NCBI GenBank assembly: GCA_041859375.1
Contig: JBHEKP010000301.1
Coordinates: forward strand, 1-15,938
Length of the DNA: 15,938 bases
Source of the DNA: JBHEKP01 sp041859375
GTDB taxonomy: Bacteria > Hydrogenedentota > Hydrogenedentia > Hydrogenedentales > CAITNO01
Direction of reading: 5' to 3'
Shown here piece after piece: positions 1 to 7,324 of this stretch. The translations under genes and the position numbers were made by a program. The notes beneath the pieces were generated by a model, which was not told where the DNA came from, did no database searches, and saw only the letters and a list, made by a program, of their open reading frames with translations. Each line of letters opens with the position of its first letter. The first letter of the stretch is position 1.

Positions 1-90
1 AAATACGGCTCTGTTGAGGTGATTGTCCACGATGGCAAGGTGGTGGAGATAGACCGAAAAGAGCGCATCCGCGTGGACCCGACAAAATAA
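1..90 (+). CDS. DUF2292 (YezD/OscA-type) small protein, C-terminal end only
   Basis: Frame 1 is open from the window edge to TAA at 88-90 and gives the last 29 residues of a small protein. The stretch YGSVEVIVHDGKVVEIDRKE matches the conserved core of the DUF2292/YezD family: aromatic-G-[SA]-[VI], then a V-x-[DN]-x-x-V-V-x-I-[ED]-R-x-E pattern. Members are about 60 residues long; Pseudomonas OscA, a sulfur-starvation response protein, belongs here and is encoded beside sbp. That fits this window, where sbp lies about 1.9 kb downstream on the same strand. The biochemical role of the family is not established. The start and any promoter lie outside the window. The family call is fairly sure; the OscA-like role is inferred from context. 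Confidence 0.8.
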   Translation, partial: KYGSVEVIVHDGKVVEIDRKERIRVDPTK

Positions 91-171
91 CGTTCTCTTG
101 GCCCACCGGAAAACCGGAGGCACGCAGGCCAACCACAACACTAGGAGCGGCAGTTCGACCGGACCACCGGA

Positions 172-196
172 GATCTCCCCCGAAGCAGAGGAGATC
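172..196 (+). promoter_or_regulatory. Hairpin that could mask the porin ribosome-binding site
   Basis: GATCTCC at 172-178 is exactly complementary to GGAGATC at 190-196, with an 11-nt loop. The right arm contains most of the Shine-Dalgarno stretch GAGGAG (188-193) that serves the porin ATG at 199. The left arm also sits in a 10-bp palindrome GGAGATCTCC at 169-178. A stem of this size could lower translation or be opened by a regulator. The pairing is seen in the sequence; the function is inference. The rest of the 91-198 gap shows no convincing sigma70-type promoter. Confidence 0.35.
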
Positions 197-198
197 CC

Positions 199-1653
199 AT
201 GATGAAGGAAACCGCATGGCGGATAACCGCCGCAATCGCCCTGGGCGCGCTCTCATGGCAGTCAGGCGCCCCCGCACAGCAACCCGCTCCCCCCGTTGGG
301 GAAGCCGCAACAACGGCCCAAACGGCTGAAATAGAAGCGCTTAAAACACAACTTTACGAGCTGAACAAACGGCTCCGGCAGCTTGAAGTCCAGACGGAAA
401 ACGACAAACAGGCGGCGGAACAAAAGGCCAAGTCGGCGCCGGTGGTCAGCGCCGGAGCAGACGGGTTTGGCTTTGCCTCCGCCGACAAATCCTTCCAGCT
501 CAAAATTTCCGGCAGGGCGGCCTACGACCTGGCCTTTTTCAAACAAGACCGGGAACTTGAGGAGGCTGTCGGCAGGGAACAGGACGGCACAGGATTCCCC
601 TATGCCCGGCTCCAGCTGACCGGTAAAATGTGGGATTATCTCACCGGTGTTTTTGAGGTGGACTTTGCCGGGGAAAACGGACAGGACACCCCCAGTTTCC
701 GGGAGGTGTACTTCCAGATAGACAACATCCCCTACGGCGGCGGCCGGGGCTTTGATCTCCGGGCCGGGCATTTCCGGGAGCCCTTCAGCATGGAAGAACT
801 CATCGGCGTGCCCTACCGCACTTTCAACGAGCGCTCACTGGCGAACGTCTTTGTGCCCGGCTACAATGCCGGGTTGCAGGTGAGTGACGCCCTGCTGGGG
901 GACGCGAAGCAGGAGCGCCTGACCTGGGCGCTGGGCCTTTTCAAGGAAACGGACAACTGGCCCAGTGCCAACGACTCGGACGAGGATCAGGGTTACCAGG
1001 TGACCGCCCGGGTGACCGGCCTGCCGGTCTACGCCGACGAGGGCCGCAAACTGCTCCACCTCGGCCTGGCCTACAGCCACCGGAACCCGGACGGCGCGCG
1101 CCTTAACTATGGCGCCCGTTCCGATTCCCGCCTCGCCCTGTTCCGCTATGCGGACGTGGACAATCTTCCGAAGGGCTTCCGCCTGCAGGATGCGGTTGCT
1201 GACGATGCGGACCTGCTCGGTCTTGAACTGGCCGGGGTGCTGGGCCCGGTGTGGCTGCAAAGCGAGTACATTCATTCGGCGGTGGACACCACTTTCGGCG
1301 GTAATGTGGAGTTCGACGGCTGGTATGCCCAGGCGGGATGGTTCATCACCGGCGAGAACCGCCCCTACCGCAACGACCGGGGCCTGTTCCAGCGGGTTGC
1401 CCCCAAGCACAATTTCGGCTGGAAGGCCGGGTCGGGATGGGGTGCGTGGGAAGTCGCCGCCCGCTACTCCAGCGCCGACTTGCAGGACGGCCCCATCCGC
1501 GGCGGCCGCCATGACAACGCGTCGCTGGCCCTCAACTGGTACCTCAACCCGAACGCGCGCATTTCGTGGAACTACACGCACAACAACGTGGACCACGATC
1601 TTTACGACGGCAGTTTCGACATTTTCCAGACACGCTTCCAATTTGAGTTCTAG
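199..1653 (+). CDS. OprP/OprO-family outer-membrane porin
   Basis: This 484-residue protein looks like a phosphate-selective porin O/P family member, a 16-strand beta barrel that passes anions through the outer membrane. A Sec signal spans about residues 1-26, with likely cleavage after the APA before QQPAPP. Residues about 39-80 form a heptad-like coiled coil (EIEALKTQLYELNKRLRQLE), common in periplasmic N-termini of this family. The barrel starts near residue 98. It shows family landmarks: the ARLQLTGKMWDY and FEVDFAG strands, RAGHFREPFSMEEL, then FNERSLANVFVPGYNAGLQV. It ends in QFEF, the aromatic C-terminus used for barrel insertion. ATG 199 follows GAGGAG with good spacing. Because it lies between a DUF2292 gene and sbp, its substrate may be sulfate or organosulfonates rather than phosphate; that is inference from neighbours. 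Confidence 0.9.
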   Translation: MMKETAWRITAAIALGALSWQSGAPAQQPAPPVGEAATTAQTAEIEALKTQLYELNKRLRQLEVQTENDKQAAEQKAKSAPVVSAGADGFGFASADKSFQLKISGRAAYDLAFFKQDRELEEAVGREQDGTGFPYARLQLTGKMWDYLTGVFEVDFAGENGQDTPSFREVYFQIDNIPYGGGRGFDLRAGHFREPFSMEELIGVPYRTFNERSLANVFVPGYNAGLQVSDALLGDAKQERLTWALGLFKETDNWPSANDSDEDQGYQVTARVTGLPVYADEGRKLLHLGLAYSHRNPDGARLNYGARSDSRLALFRYADVDNLPKGFRLQDAVADDADLLGLELAGVLGPVWLQSEYIHSAVDTTFGGNVEFDGWYAQAGWFITGENRPYRNDRGLFQRVAPKHNFGWKAGSGWGAWEVAARYSSADLQDGPIRGGRHDNASLALNWYLNPNARISWNYTHNNVDHDLYDGSFDIFQTRFQFEF

Positions 1654-1704
1654 ACACGAAACAACAACAAAAGCCGCCTGAAAACGGCAAAGGAGAAGAA
1701 CACC

Positions 1705-1872
1705 ATGACACACGCGAAAAACATCTCGAAGCAGCGTCCGGCCAGGGCGGAATCCCTGCTGGTGGCCAACCAGAAGGTTGCCATCTTTGCGGCGTTCGCC
1801 GCCGCAATCGGAACACTTGCCGAATCCGTGGGCGCATGGATTGGCCTCGCGGGCGGGGATGAAAAGGAGTAG
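1705..1872 (+). CDS. Unrecognised 55-residue protein with one hydrophobic segment
   Basis: ATG 1705 to TAG 1870-1872, preceded by a strong AAAGGAG-type ribosome-binding site about 1690-1696. The N-terminus (residues 1-24) is basic and polar. Residues 25-50 are a hydrophobic, Ala/Gly-rich stretch (KVAIFAAFAAAIGTLAESVG) broken by Glu40, and the tail GDEKE is acidic. This resembles a small single-span or amphipathic membrane protein with the positive end inside. I recognise no family. It lies 51 bp after the porin and 94 bp before sbp in the same direction, so it is probably cotranscribed with the sulfur cluster and may help a transporter or porin. The good ribosome-binding site and the charge layout support it being real; nothing shows its function. 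Confidence 0.6.
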   Translation: MTHAKNISKQRPARAESLLVANQKVAIFAAFAAAIGTLAESVGAWIGLAGGDEKE

Positions 1873-1879
1873 GCAACAC

Positions 1880-1920
1880 GCCGGGCCGGTGGACGGGGCG
1901 GTCCCCTTCACCGGCCCGGC
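1880..1920 (+). terminator. Very strong intergenic hairpin before sbp (terminator-like or mRNA-stabilising)
   Basis: GCCGGGCCGGTG (1880-1891) is perfectly complementary to CACCGGCCCGGC (1909-1920). The loop itself folds further: GGGG 1895-1898 pairs with CCCC 1903-1906 around a CGGT tetraloop. No T-run follows, and only 46 bp separate the hairpin from the sbp ATG. That leaves little room for a separate promoter. An RNA-processing or stabilising element that sets different porin and sbp levels is as likely as a terminator. A 10-bp palindrome CAATTAATTG follows at 1932-1941. Confidence 0.5.
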
Positions 1921-1966
1921 AGGCCCCGCAACAATTAATTGACCAAAACACACAAGGAACCGCGCA

Positions 1967-3022
1967 ATGAAAACGACAAACAACATTCCCGCCTTTTTGG
2001 CGGCGGTCTTTCTGCTTGTGGCGGGTCTTGCAGCCGCCGAAACACAGTTGCTAAACGTGTCCTACGACCCGACCCGTGAACTGTACGCGGACTTCAACGC
2101 CGCCTTCGCGCGCCATTGGAAGGAGAGCGCCGGGGAGGATGTGTCCATACAACAGTCGCACGGCGGTTCGGGCAAACAGGCGCGCGGGGTGATTGACGGG
2201 CTGGAGGCCGATGTGGTCACCCTCGCGCTCGCCTATGACATTGACGCCATTGCTGAGAAGGCGGGGTTGCTGCCGGCGGACTGGCAGACGCGCCTGCCCC
2301 ACAACAGCGCACCCTACACCTCAACCATCGTGTTCCTGGTCCGAAAGGGCAACCCCAAGGGCATCAAGGACTGGGATGACCTTGTGAAGCCCGGTGTCGA
2401 GGTCATCACCCCCAATCCGAAAACCTCGGGCGGAGCCCGGTGGAACCACCTCGCCGCCTGGGGCTTTTCACTGAAAAAATCCCTGGGGGATCTGGCGCGC
2501 CTGAAGGACCCGGCGGCGGCGGAAGAAGTTGCCAAGGCGCAGCAACAGGCGCGCGAATTTGTCAAAGCGGTTTATAAAAACGTGCCCGTCCTTGACTCCG
2601 GCGCGCGGGGGGCCACCACCACCTTTGTCATGCGCGGCATCGGGGATGTGCTGCTCACCTGGGAGAACGAGGCCTTTCTTGCCATAAAGGAACTTGGCAA
2701 CGGCGAGGTGGATATTGTCGTCCCCTCCCTGGGCATTCTTGCCGAGCCGCCCGTGGCGGTGGTGGACAAGTACGCAAAGAAACATGGAACCACCAAGGTT
2801 GCCACGGCGTATCTTGAGTACCTGTACTCGCCGGAGGGACAGCGCATCGCGGCAAAGCACTATTACCGGCCCCGCCTGCCGGAACACGCCGATCCGGCGG
2901 ACAACGCACGCTTCCCAAGAATTGAACTGTTCACCATTGACGATGTGTTCGGCGGATGGCAAAAGGCGCAGAAGGAGCATTTTGCCGACGGGGGTGTTTT
3001 TGATCAGATTTACAGCCCCTGA
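1967..3022 (+). CDS. sbp: Periplasmic sulfate-binding protein of an ABC transporter
   Basis: This 351-residue protein binds sulfate (or thiosulfate) in the periplasm and delivers it to the CysTWA importer. A Sec signal covers residues 1-24 (hydrophobic FLAAVFLLVAGLAAA, then ETQLLNVSYDPTRELY). Both hallmark motifs of the prokaryotic sulfate-binding family are present: QSHGGSGKQAR at 63-73 and NPKTSGGARWN at 150-160. The length matches Sbp/CysP (about 330-350). ATG 1967 follows AAGGAA at 1954-1959. It comes third after the porin and the 55-residue ORF. No cysT, cysW or cysA follows: a hairpin terminator and an unrelated gene come next, so the membrane and ATPase parts must lie elsewhere or upstream of the window. 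Choosing between Sbp and CysP specificity needs a phylogeny. Confidence 0.95.
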   Translation: MKTTNNIPAFLAAVFLLVAGLAAAETQLLNVSYDPTRELYADFNAAFARHWKESAGEDVSIQQSHGGSGKQARGVIDGLEADVVTLALAYDIDAIAEKAGLLPADWQTRLPHNSAPYTSTIVFLVRKGNPKGIKDWDDLVKPGVEVITPNPKTSGGARWNHLAAWGFSLKKSLGDLARLKDPAAAEEVAKAQQQAREFVKAVYKNVPVLDSGARGATTTFVMRGIGDVLLTWENEAFLAIKELGNGEVDIVVPSLGILAEPPVAVVDKYAKKHGTTKVATAYLEYLYSPEGQRIAAKHYYRPRLPEHADPADNARFPRIELFTIDDVFGGWQKAQKEHFADGGVFDQIYSP

Positions 3023-3042
3023 CCGCCCCTTTCCCCTCCACG

Positions 3043-3075
3043 AACACCCGGACGGACACGCACCGTCCGGGTGTT
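3043..3075 (+). terminator. Probable intrinsic terminator after sbp
   Basis: AACACCCGGACGG (3043-3055) and CCGTCCGGGTGTT (3063-3075) form a perfect 13-bp stem with a 7-nt loop, starting 20 bp after the sbp stop. The following T-run is short (TTT at 3074-3076, then CC), so termination may be partial or factor-assisted. Position and stem quality make this the likely end of the sulfur cluster. Confidence 0.75.
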
Positions 3076-3140
3076 TCCACATGCAATCCCCGCCGCCATC
3101 CGCCGCTTTTCAAAAATACGGGTAATTGGGGGGTGAAATC

Positions 3141-3149
3141 TGGGATAAT
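3141..3149 (+). promoter_or_regulatory. Extended -10 promoter for the U32 gene
   Basis: TGG-GATAAT (TG at 3141-3142, hexamer at 3144-3149) fits an extended -10 element with 5 of 6 matches to TATAAT. No good -35 lies at normal spacing, as is common for extended -10 promoters. Transcription would begin near 3156, giving a leader of about 36 nt before the ATG at 3192. This also argues against the in-frame TTG at 3126, which lies upstream of the box. Confidence 0.45.
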
Positions 3150-3191
3150 ACCCGGGGGACATTTCACGGGAGGGGCCAAGGAACCAATTTG

Positions 3192-5657
3192 ATGGCGGAC
3201 AAGAATTTTAAGAACACACCCAAACGGCAGCCTGCCGGACGGCCCGCGCACCGGCCAAAACCGGAGGCGGCCAAGCCTGCCGCCCCTGTGGCGAAGCCCG
3301 AGCTGCTTGCCCCCGCGGGCTCCCTTGAAGCCTTTGCGGCGGCCATAGACGCGGGCGCGGACGCGGTGTATGTGGGCGCGCACCAGTTCAACGCGCGGCT
3401 CCGCGCGAAGAATTTCACCCGCGAGGAACTGGCGTGCATGGTGAAACTCGCCCATGACCGGGGCCGGCGGGTGTACATCACCCTGAACACGCTGGTGAAG
3501 GAGGGTGAACTAAGCGATCTCGCCCGGCTGCTGGACGACCTGCGCCGCATGGGACCGGACGCCCTGATCATCCAGGAGTTCGGCGTGTTCCGGCTGGCCC
3601 GGCGCATCTGCCCCGAGATCCCGCTGCACGCCTCCACCCAGATGACCATCCACAATCTGGACGGGGCGCTCCAGGCGCAGCGCATGGGCCTCCAGCGGGC
3701 CATCCTCGCCCGGGAGCTGTCGGTGGAGGAAATCCGCGCCATCCGCGCGTCGAGCACCATCGAACTGGAATGTTTCGTGCACGGGGCCATGTGCTATTCC
3801 ATCGCGGGCCAGTGCCTCTTCAGCCGCAGGCTGCACGGCAAGAGCGCCAACCGGGGGCGCTGCCTCCAGCCCTGCCGCCGCATCTACGACCATGAGACGG
3901 AGGGCCCCGCCTCGTCCTATTCGATGCGCGACATGTGCGCCGCGCCGGTGCTGGACCGGGTGCTTTCCGCGGGCATGTGCTCCCTGAAAATCGAGGGGCG
4001 GCTCAAGCCCGCCGAAACCATCTCCCAAATCGTGCGGGCCTACCGACTGCTCATTGACGCGTGGCCGCGCATCAGCCGCGAGGTGAACGACGAGGCGCGG
4101 GCGCTGCTCGAAACCGCCATCGGCCGCGCGCCCACCACCGCCTTTTACCTGAACACCCGGCCCGACACAATCCTCGGCGGCATTGAGGCGCAGTCGGGGC
4201 GCTGGCTCGGCACCACCGGCCCCGCGCGGCCCGGCTATTTTTCCCTGCGCCCCACCGCCGAACTCAAGACAGGCGACCGGCTGCGGGTGCGCGTGAAGCC
4301 CAACGAGCCGCCCAAGGGCTTCACCATCCGCGAAATCGTGCGCGGCGACCGTGTGGTGAAGCGCAGCCCCGCCAATGTGCCCGTGGAGCTGCTTGCGCCC
4401 TTCGACATACCGGAGGGGGCCGGCGTGGTGAAGGCGGCGGACACGGACGCGAAACCCAAAGGTTTCGAAAAGCGCATTGAGGCGCTGGTTGCCGAAATGA
4501 CGGAACCGGCGCGGACCGCCCTGCCGGTGCGGCTGGCCGTGGACGGCCGGGGCATTCAGGCCTCGGCGGAACCGTGGGGCGTTTCCGTGCAGGCGCGTCA
4601 GCCCTTCACCCACCGGGGCGAACTCAGCCCTGCGGAACTGACCGCCATCCTTGGCGGCGGCGCGGCCTCCGTCCGTCTCGCGCCGGTGCCGGACCCGGGG
4701 GCCCCGGAGACGCTCGATCTTTCCGCGGAGGATGCGGAGAAATTCCGTGACCACCTGCTCCACCGCATTGAATCGGCCCTGGACCGGCAACGGGACGCCG
4801 CGCTCGGGCAGGCGGCCGCCCCCGTGGAAATCCGCCCACGCGACGACGGACGCGCGCGCTGGGTGCTGGCGGCTTCGCTGGCGCAGGCGGAGGCGCTGGC
4901 AAAACTTCCGGCCTTCAGGACGGGCGCGGAACAACGCGCCACCTACTGGATGCTGCCCCTTTCCGCGGCCGCCGATCCGCGGTTTGCCGCTTTTGCCGCC
5001 TCCCTCAGGGAAGGGGCCGCCGCGGGCGTGCAACTGCCGCCGTTCTACTTTGAGCCGCACAAAAAGACCGAGGTGGAAACACTGCTGCACAAGGCGCTGG
5101 ATGGGGGTGCGCGCGCCGTGACCCTGTCCAATCCCGGCCACTTCACCGTGCTGCGCAATCTGGGGAAACGCCGCATCCAGGTGCTTTCCCTGCCCAATAT
5201 CGGGTGCCTGAACAGCGCCTGCCATGCCCAGCTTTCCGAATGGGGCGCGGACGCGGTGACGCTCTCACTGGAGTGCGACCGGGAAACCCTCGACGGCATG
5301 ATGCGGCGGGTGCCCGCAAAACGGATGGCGGTGACCGTTTTCGGAACCCCACCCCTGTTCCAGTCGCGCGTGCCCGGACCCATTCCGCAGGAGGGCCGCT
5401 TGTCCCTGCGCGAACCGCGCGTCGAACTCCGCGTAATCCACCAGGGCGGACTGACCATCACCCTGGAGCCCCGGCCCTTCTGCGCCAACCAGGAGCAGGC
5501 CGGGCTTCTCCGGGAATTGGACTGGGTGTACGATTTTATTCACACCGATCTTGCGCCCGATCAGCTTGCCCAGGCGGTGAACAGCCTCGAAAACCATTCC
5601 GCCCCCCCCGTGCGCTTTCCGGTTGTTCCCCATCCCCTCGACAGGGACCTGGAGTAA
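3192..5657 (+). CDS. Peptidase U32/DUF3656 protein, RlhA-like (23S rRNA hydroxylation type)
   Basis: This protein has 821 residues from ATG 3192, which follows AAGGAA at 3178-3183 with 8-nt spacing; an in-frame TTG at 3126 has no such support. Residues 1-36 are a basic Pro/Ala-rich tail. The U32 domain begins at PELLAPAGSLEAF (about 36-48) and carries the U32 signature ECFVHGAMCYSIAGQCLFS near 193-211. Cys194, 201, 208, 224, 228 and 263 include the likely Fe-S ligands by analogy with UbiU, TrhP and RlhA. A DUF3656-like region follows at about 340-460, and the C-terminal part resembles long RlhA relatives. Despite the peptidase name, characterised members hydroxylate RNA or ubiquinone precursors using prephenate-derived chemistry or O2-independent systems. 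E. coli RlhA (653 residues), which modifies C2501 of 23S rRNA, also has DUF3656; this protein is longer. Exact substrate is uncertain. Confidence 0.88.
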   Translation: MADKNFKNTPKRQPAGRPAHRPKPEAAKPAAPVAKPELLAPAGSLEAFAAAIDAGADAVYVGAHQFNARLRAKNFTREELACMVKLAHDRGRRVYITLNTLVKEGELSDLARLLDDLRRMGPDALIIQEFGVFRLARRICPEIPLHASTQMTIHNLDGALQAQRMGLQRAILARELSVEEIRAIRASSTIELECFVHGAMCYSIAGQCLFSRRLHGKSANRGRCLQPCRRIYDHETEGPASSYSMRDMCAAPVLDRVLSAGMCSLKIEGRLKPAETISQIVRAYRLLIDAWPRISREVNDEARALLETAIGRAPTTAFYLNTRPDTILGGIEAQSGRWLGTTGPARPGYFSLRPTAELKTGDRLRVRVKPNEPPKGFTIREIVRGDRVVKRSPANVPVELLAPFDIPEGAGVVKAADTDAKPKGFEKRIEALVAEMTEPARTALPVRLAVDGRGIQASAEPWGVSVQARQPFTHRGELSPAELTAILGGGAASVRLAPVPDPGAPETLDLSAEDAEKFRDHLLHRIESALDRQRDAALGQAAAPVEIRPRDDGRARWVLAASLAQAEALAKLPAFRTGAEQRATYWMLPLSAAADPRFAAFAASLREGAAAGVQLPPFYFEPHKKTEVETLLHKALDGGARAVTLSNPGHFTVLRNLGKRRIQVLSLPNIGCLNSACHAQLSEWGADAVTLSLECDRETLDGMMRRVPAKRMAVTVFGTPPLFQSRVPGPIPQEGRLSLREPRVELRVIHQGGLTITLEPRPFCANQEQAGLLRELDWVYDFIHTDLAPDQLAQAVNSLENHSAPPVRFPVVPHPLDRDLE

Positions 5658-5697
5658 CCCTGGAACCCCCGAAGCCCGGCACGGATTCATGGTTGCA

Positions 5698-5755
5698 TGG
5701 TAGAATATGCGAAACACCCACCGGCATGCGGCCACGGGTGCATTTGAAACACCCA
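5698..5755 (+). promoter_or_regulatory. Possible promoter and repeat-containing leader of the MFS gene
   Basis: TGG-TAGAAT (5698-5706) is an extended -10-like box, the same layout as in front of the U32 gene. GAAACACCCA then occurs twice, at 5711-5720 and 5746-5755, 35 bp apart. Between them CACCC 5715-5719 can pair with GGGTG 5736-5740, with a small inner CCG/CGG pair. GGGTG 5736-5740 and CACCC 5750-5754 form a second, alternative dyad. The structure could be an operator, a switching leader or a weak terminator for the U32 gene. No strong -35 is visible. Confidence 0.35.
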
Positions 5756-5771
5756 AAAAATCAGGATTTCC

Positions 5772-7310
5772 ATGTTTTCCGCCCTGTTTCCCAAAGATGA
5801 ATTGTCGGATGCCGAGGTTAACTCCGGCATGCGCACGCTGGTGCTCGACGCCATGTACGGGCAGACCATGGGCGTGCTCACCACCGGCGCGTTTTTGATT
5901 GGTTTCGCCCTGCAGCTGGGCGCGAACAACGCCGTCATCGGCATATTGTCCGGCCTGGGCCCCCTGGCACTGGCCATGCAGGTGCCCGCCGTCTACCTGG
6001 TGCAGCGCCTGCGCCGCAGAAAACTGATTGTGGTGGTGATGTGCACCCTGAGCAGAATCGTATGGCTTGCCATCCCCTTTCTGCCCTTTCTGCTGCCGGA
6101 AAAAGCCGTCATCCCGGCGTTTCTGGCGCTGCTGCTGTTCCACTATGGCACGGGCAACATCGGCGGCTGCGCCTTCAACTCATGGATACGCGACCTGATC
6201 CCGGAAAAGCGGCTCAGTTCCTTCTTTGTGCGGCGGCTGGGCATGGCCACCGCTGCCGGCGCGCTGATGAGCCTGCTGGGCGGTTTCACCGTGGATGGAT
6301 GGAGGAATTTCGCGGAAAAGCTGCCCGGCGGCGAGGTGGGCGGCTACGGGGTTGTGTTTGTCGTGGCGACCATCGCGGGCATGATGAGCGTCTACTACCT
6401 TGTGCGCACCCCCGAGTCGAAGATGCCCGCCGCCGACGGGCAGGGTTTTCTCGCGGCGCTTTGGCAGCCGTTGGGTGACGCCAACTTCCGGCAGCTGCTC
6501 ATCTTCCTGGGCTCCTGGAACTTCGCCATCAACTTTGCCGCGCCCTTCTTCGCCGTGTACCTGCTGCGCCGCCTCGACATGAGCATGGCCTGGGTGATCG
6601 GGCTGAGCGTGTTCAGCCAGCTGGTGAACGTGCTCTTTTTCCGCCTCTGGGGCGGACTCTCCGACCGGTTCAGCAACAAGTCGGTGATTATGTTCAATGT
6701 GCCGCTCTTCATCTTTTCATTTCTGCTCTGGCCCTTCACCACCATGCCGGGGCCTTATTTCCTGACCATCCCCATCCTGATCGTGGCCCACATCATGGCG
6801 GGCATCGGCACGGCGGGGGTGAACCTCTGCGCCAACAATCTGGCGCTCAAACTGGCCCCCTACGGCCGGGGCGGCAACTACCTGGCGGTCAATTCCATGG
6901 TTTCCGGGCTGGCGGCCATGATCTCCCCGGTCATCGCGGGCTTCTCCGCCGACTGGTTTGAGACCAAGGTGATCACCCTCACGCTCCACGCGGGTTCCAC
7001 ACTGAACCCGGAGGGCGGCATGGAATTCCCCGCCATGGACTTCCGCGGCCTGGATTTCCTGTTCCTCATCGCCTTTGTGATGGGCCTGTACGCGATGCAC
7101 CGCCTTCTCTCGGTGCGCGAGGAGGGCGAGGTGAAGGAATCCGTGGTGAGGCAGGCGTTCTTTGCCGAAATGGCCCGCACCGTCCGGCAGGTGTCCACCG
7201 CCGCGGGCGTGCGCCAGACCATTTCCGCGCCCTTCACCATCATCCGGGAACTCGGCGGAAGGCAGGAGGAACCCCAGCCCGAAGCCGTGGCGGAAAACAC
7301 CCCCTCCTGA
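5772..7310 (+). CDS. Major facilitator superfamily (MFS) transporter, substrate unknown
   Basis: This 512-residue polytopic inner-membrane protein has a series of hydrophobic segments consistent with about 12 helices up to roughly residue 445. The first is near 35-60 (TMGVLTTGAFLIGFALQLGA). It shows the MFS loop pattern WGGLSDRFSNKS between helices 8 and 9 and the RDLIPEKRLSSFFVRR loop after helix 5, typical of a planctomycete-like MFS subgroup. A cytoplasmic tail of about 65 residues follows. The start at ATG 5772 has only a short AGGA (5763-5766) five bases ahead. The gene lies 114 bp after the U32 gene, same strand, with a possible own promoter, and converges on rimO with a 14-bp gap. A small CCCCT-CCTG-AGGGG hairpin spans its stop codon (7301-7314). 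The substrate cannot be named from sequence. Confidence 0.88.
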   Translation: MFSALFPKDELSDAEVNSGMRTLVLDAMYGQTMGVLTTGAFLIGFALQLGANNAVIGILSGLGPLALAMQVPAVYLVQRLRRRKLIVVVMCTLSRIVWLAIPFLPFLLPEKAVIPAFLALLLFHYGTGNIGGCAFNSWIRDLIPEKRLSSFFVRRLGMATAAGALMSLLGGFTVDGWRNFAEKLPGGEVGGYGVVFVVATIAGMMSVYYLVRTPESKMPAADGQGFLAALWQPLGDANFRQLLIFLGSWNFAINFAAPFFAVYLLRRLDMSMAWVIGLSVFSQLVNVLFFRLWGGLSDRFSNKSVIMFNVPLFIFSFLLWPFTTMPGPYFLTIPILIVAHIMAGIGTAGVNLCANNLALKLAPYGRGGNYLAVNSMVSGLAAMISPVIAGFSADWFETKVITLTLHAGSTLNPEGGMEFPAMDFRGLDFLFLIAFVMGLYAMHRLLSVREEGEVKESVVRQAFFAEMARTVRQVSTAAGVRQTISAPFTIIRELGGRQEEPQPEAVAENTPS

Positions 7311-7324
7311 GGGGAACACGGGGG

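Noticed and set aside
3126..3191. 22-residue N-terminal extension of the U32 protein from TTG 3126
   Set aside because: It has no ribosome-binding site, lies upstream of the likely -10 box, and the ATG at 3192 has AAGGAA at good spacing.
3510..5225. 571-residue open frame on the minus strand
   Set aside because: It is fully antisense to the U32 gene, low-complexity, has no recognisable motif and no ribosome-binding site of note.
7301..7314. Hairpin over the MFS stop codon as a bidirectional terminator
   Set aside because: The stem is only 5 bp and has no T-run on either strand, so it is too weak to call.
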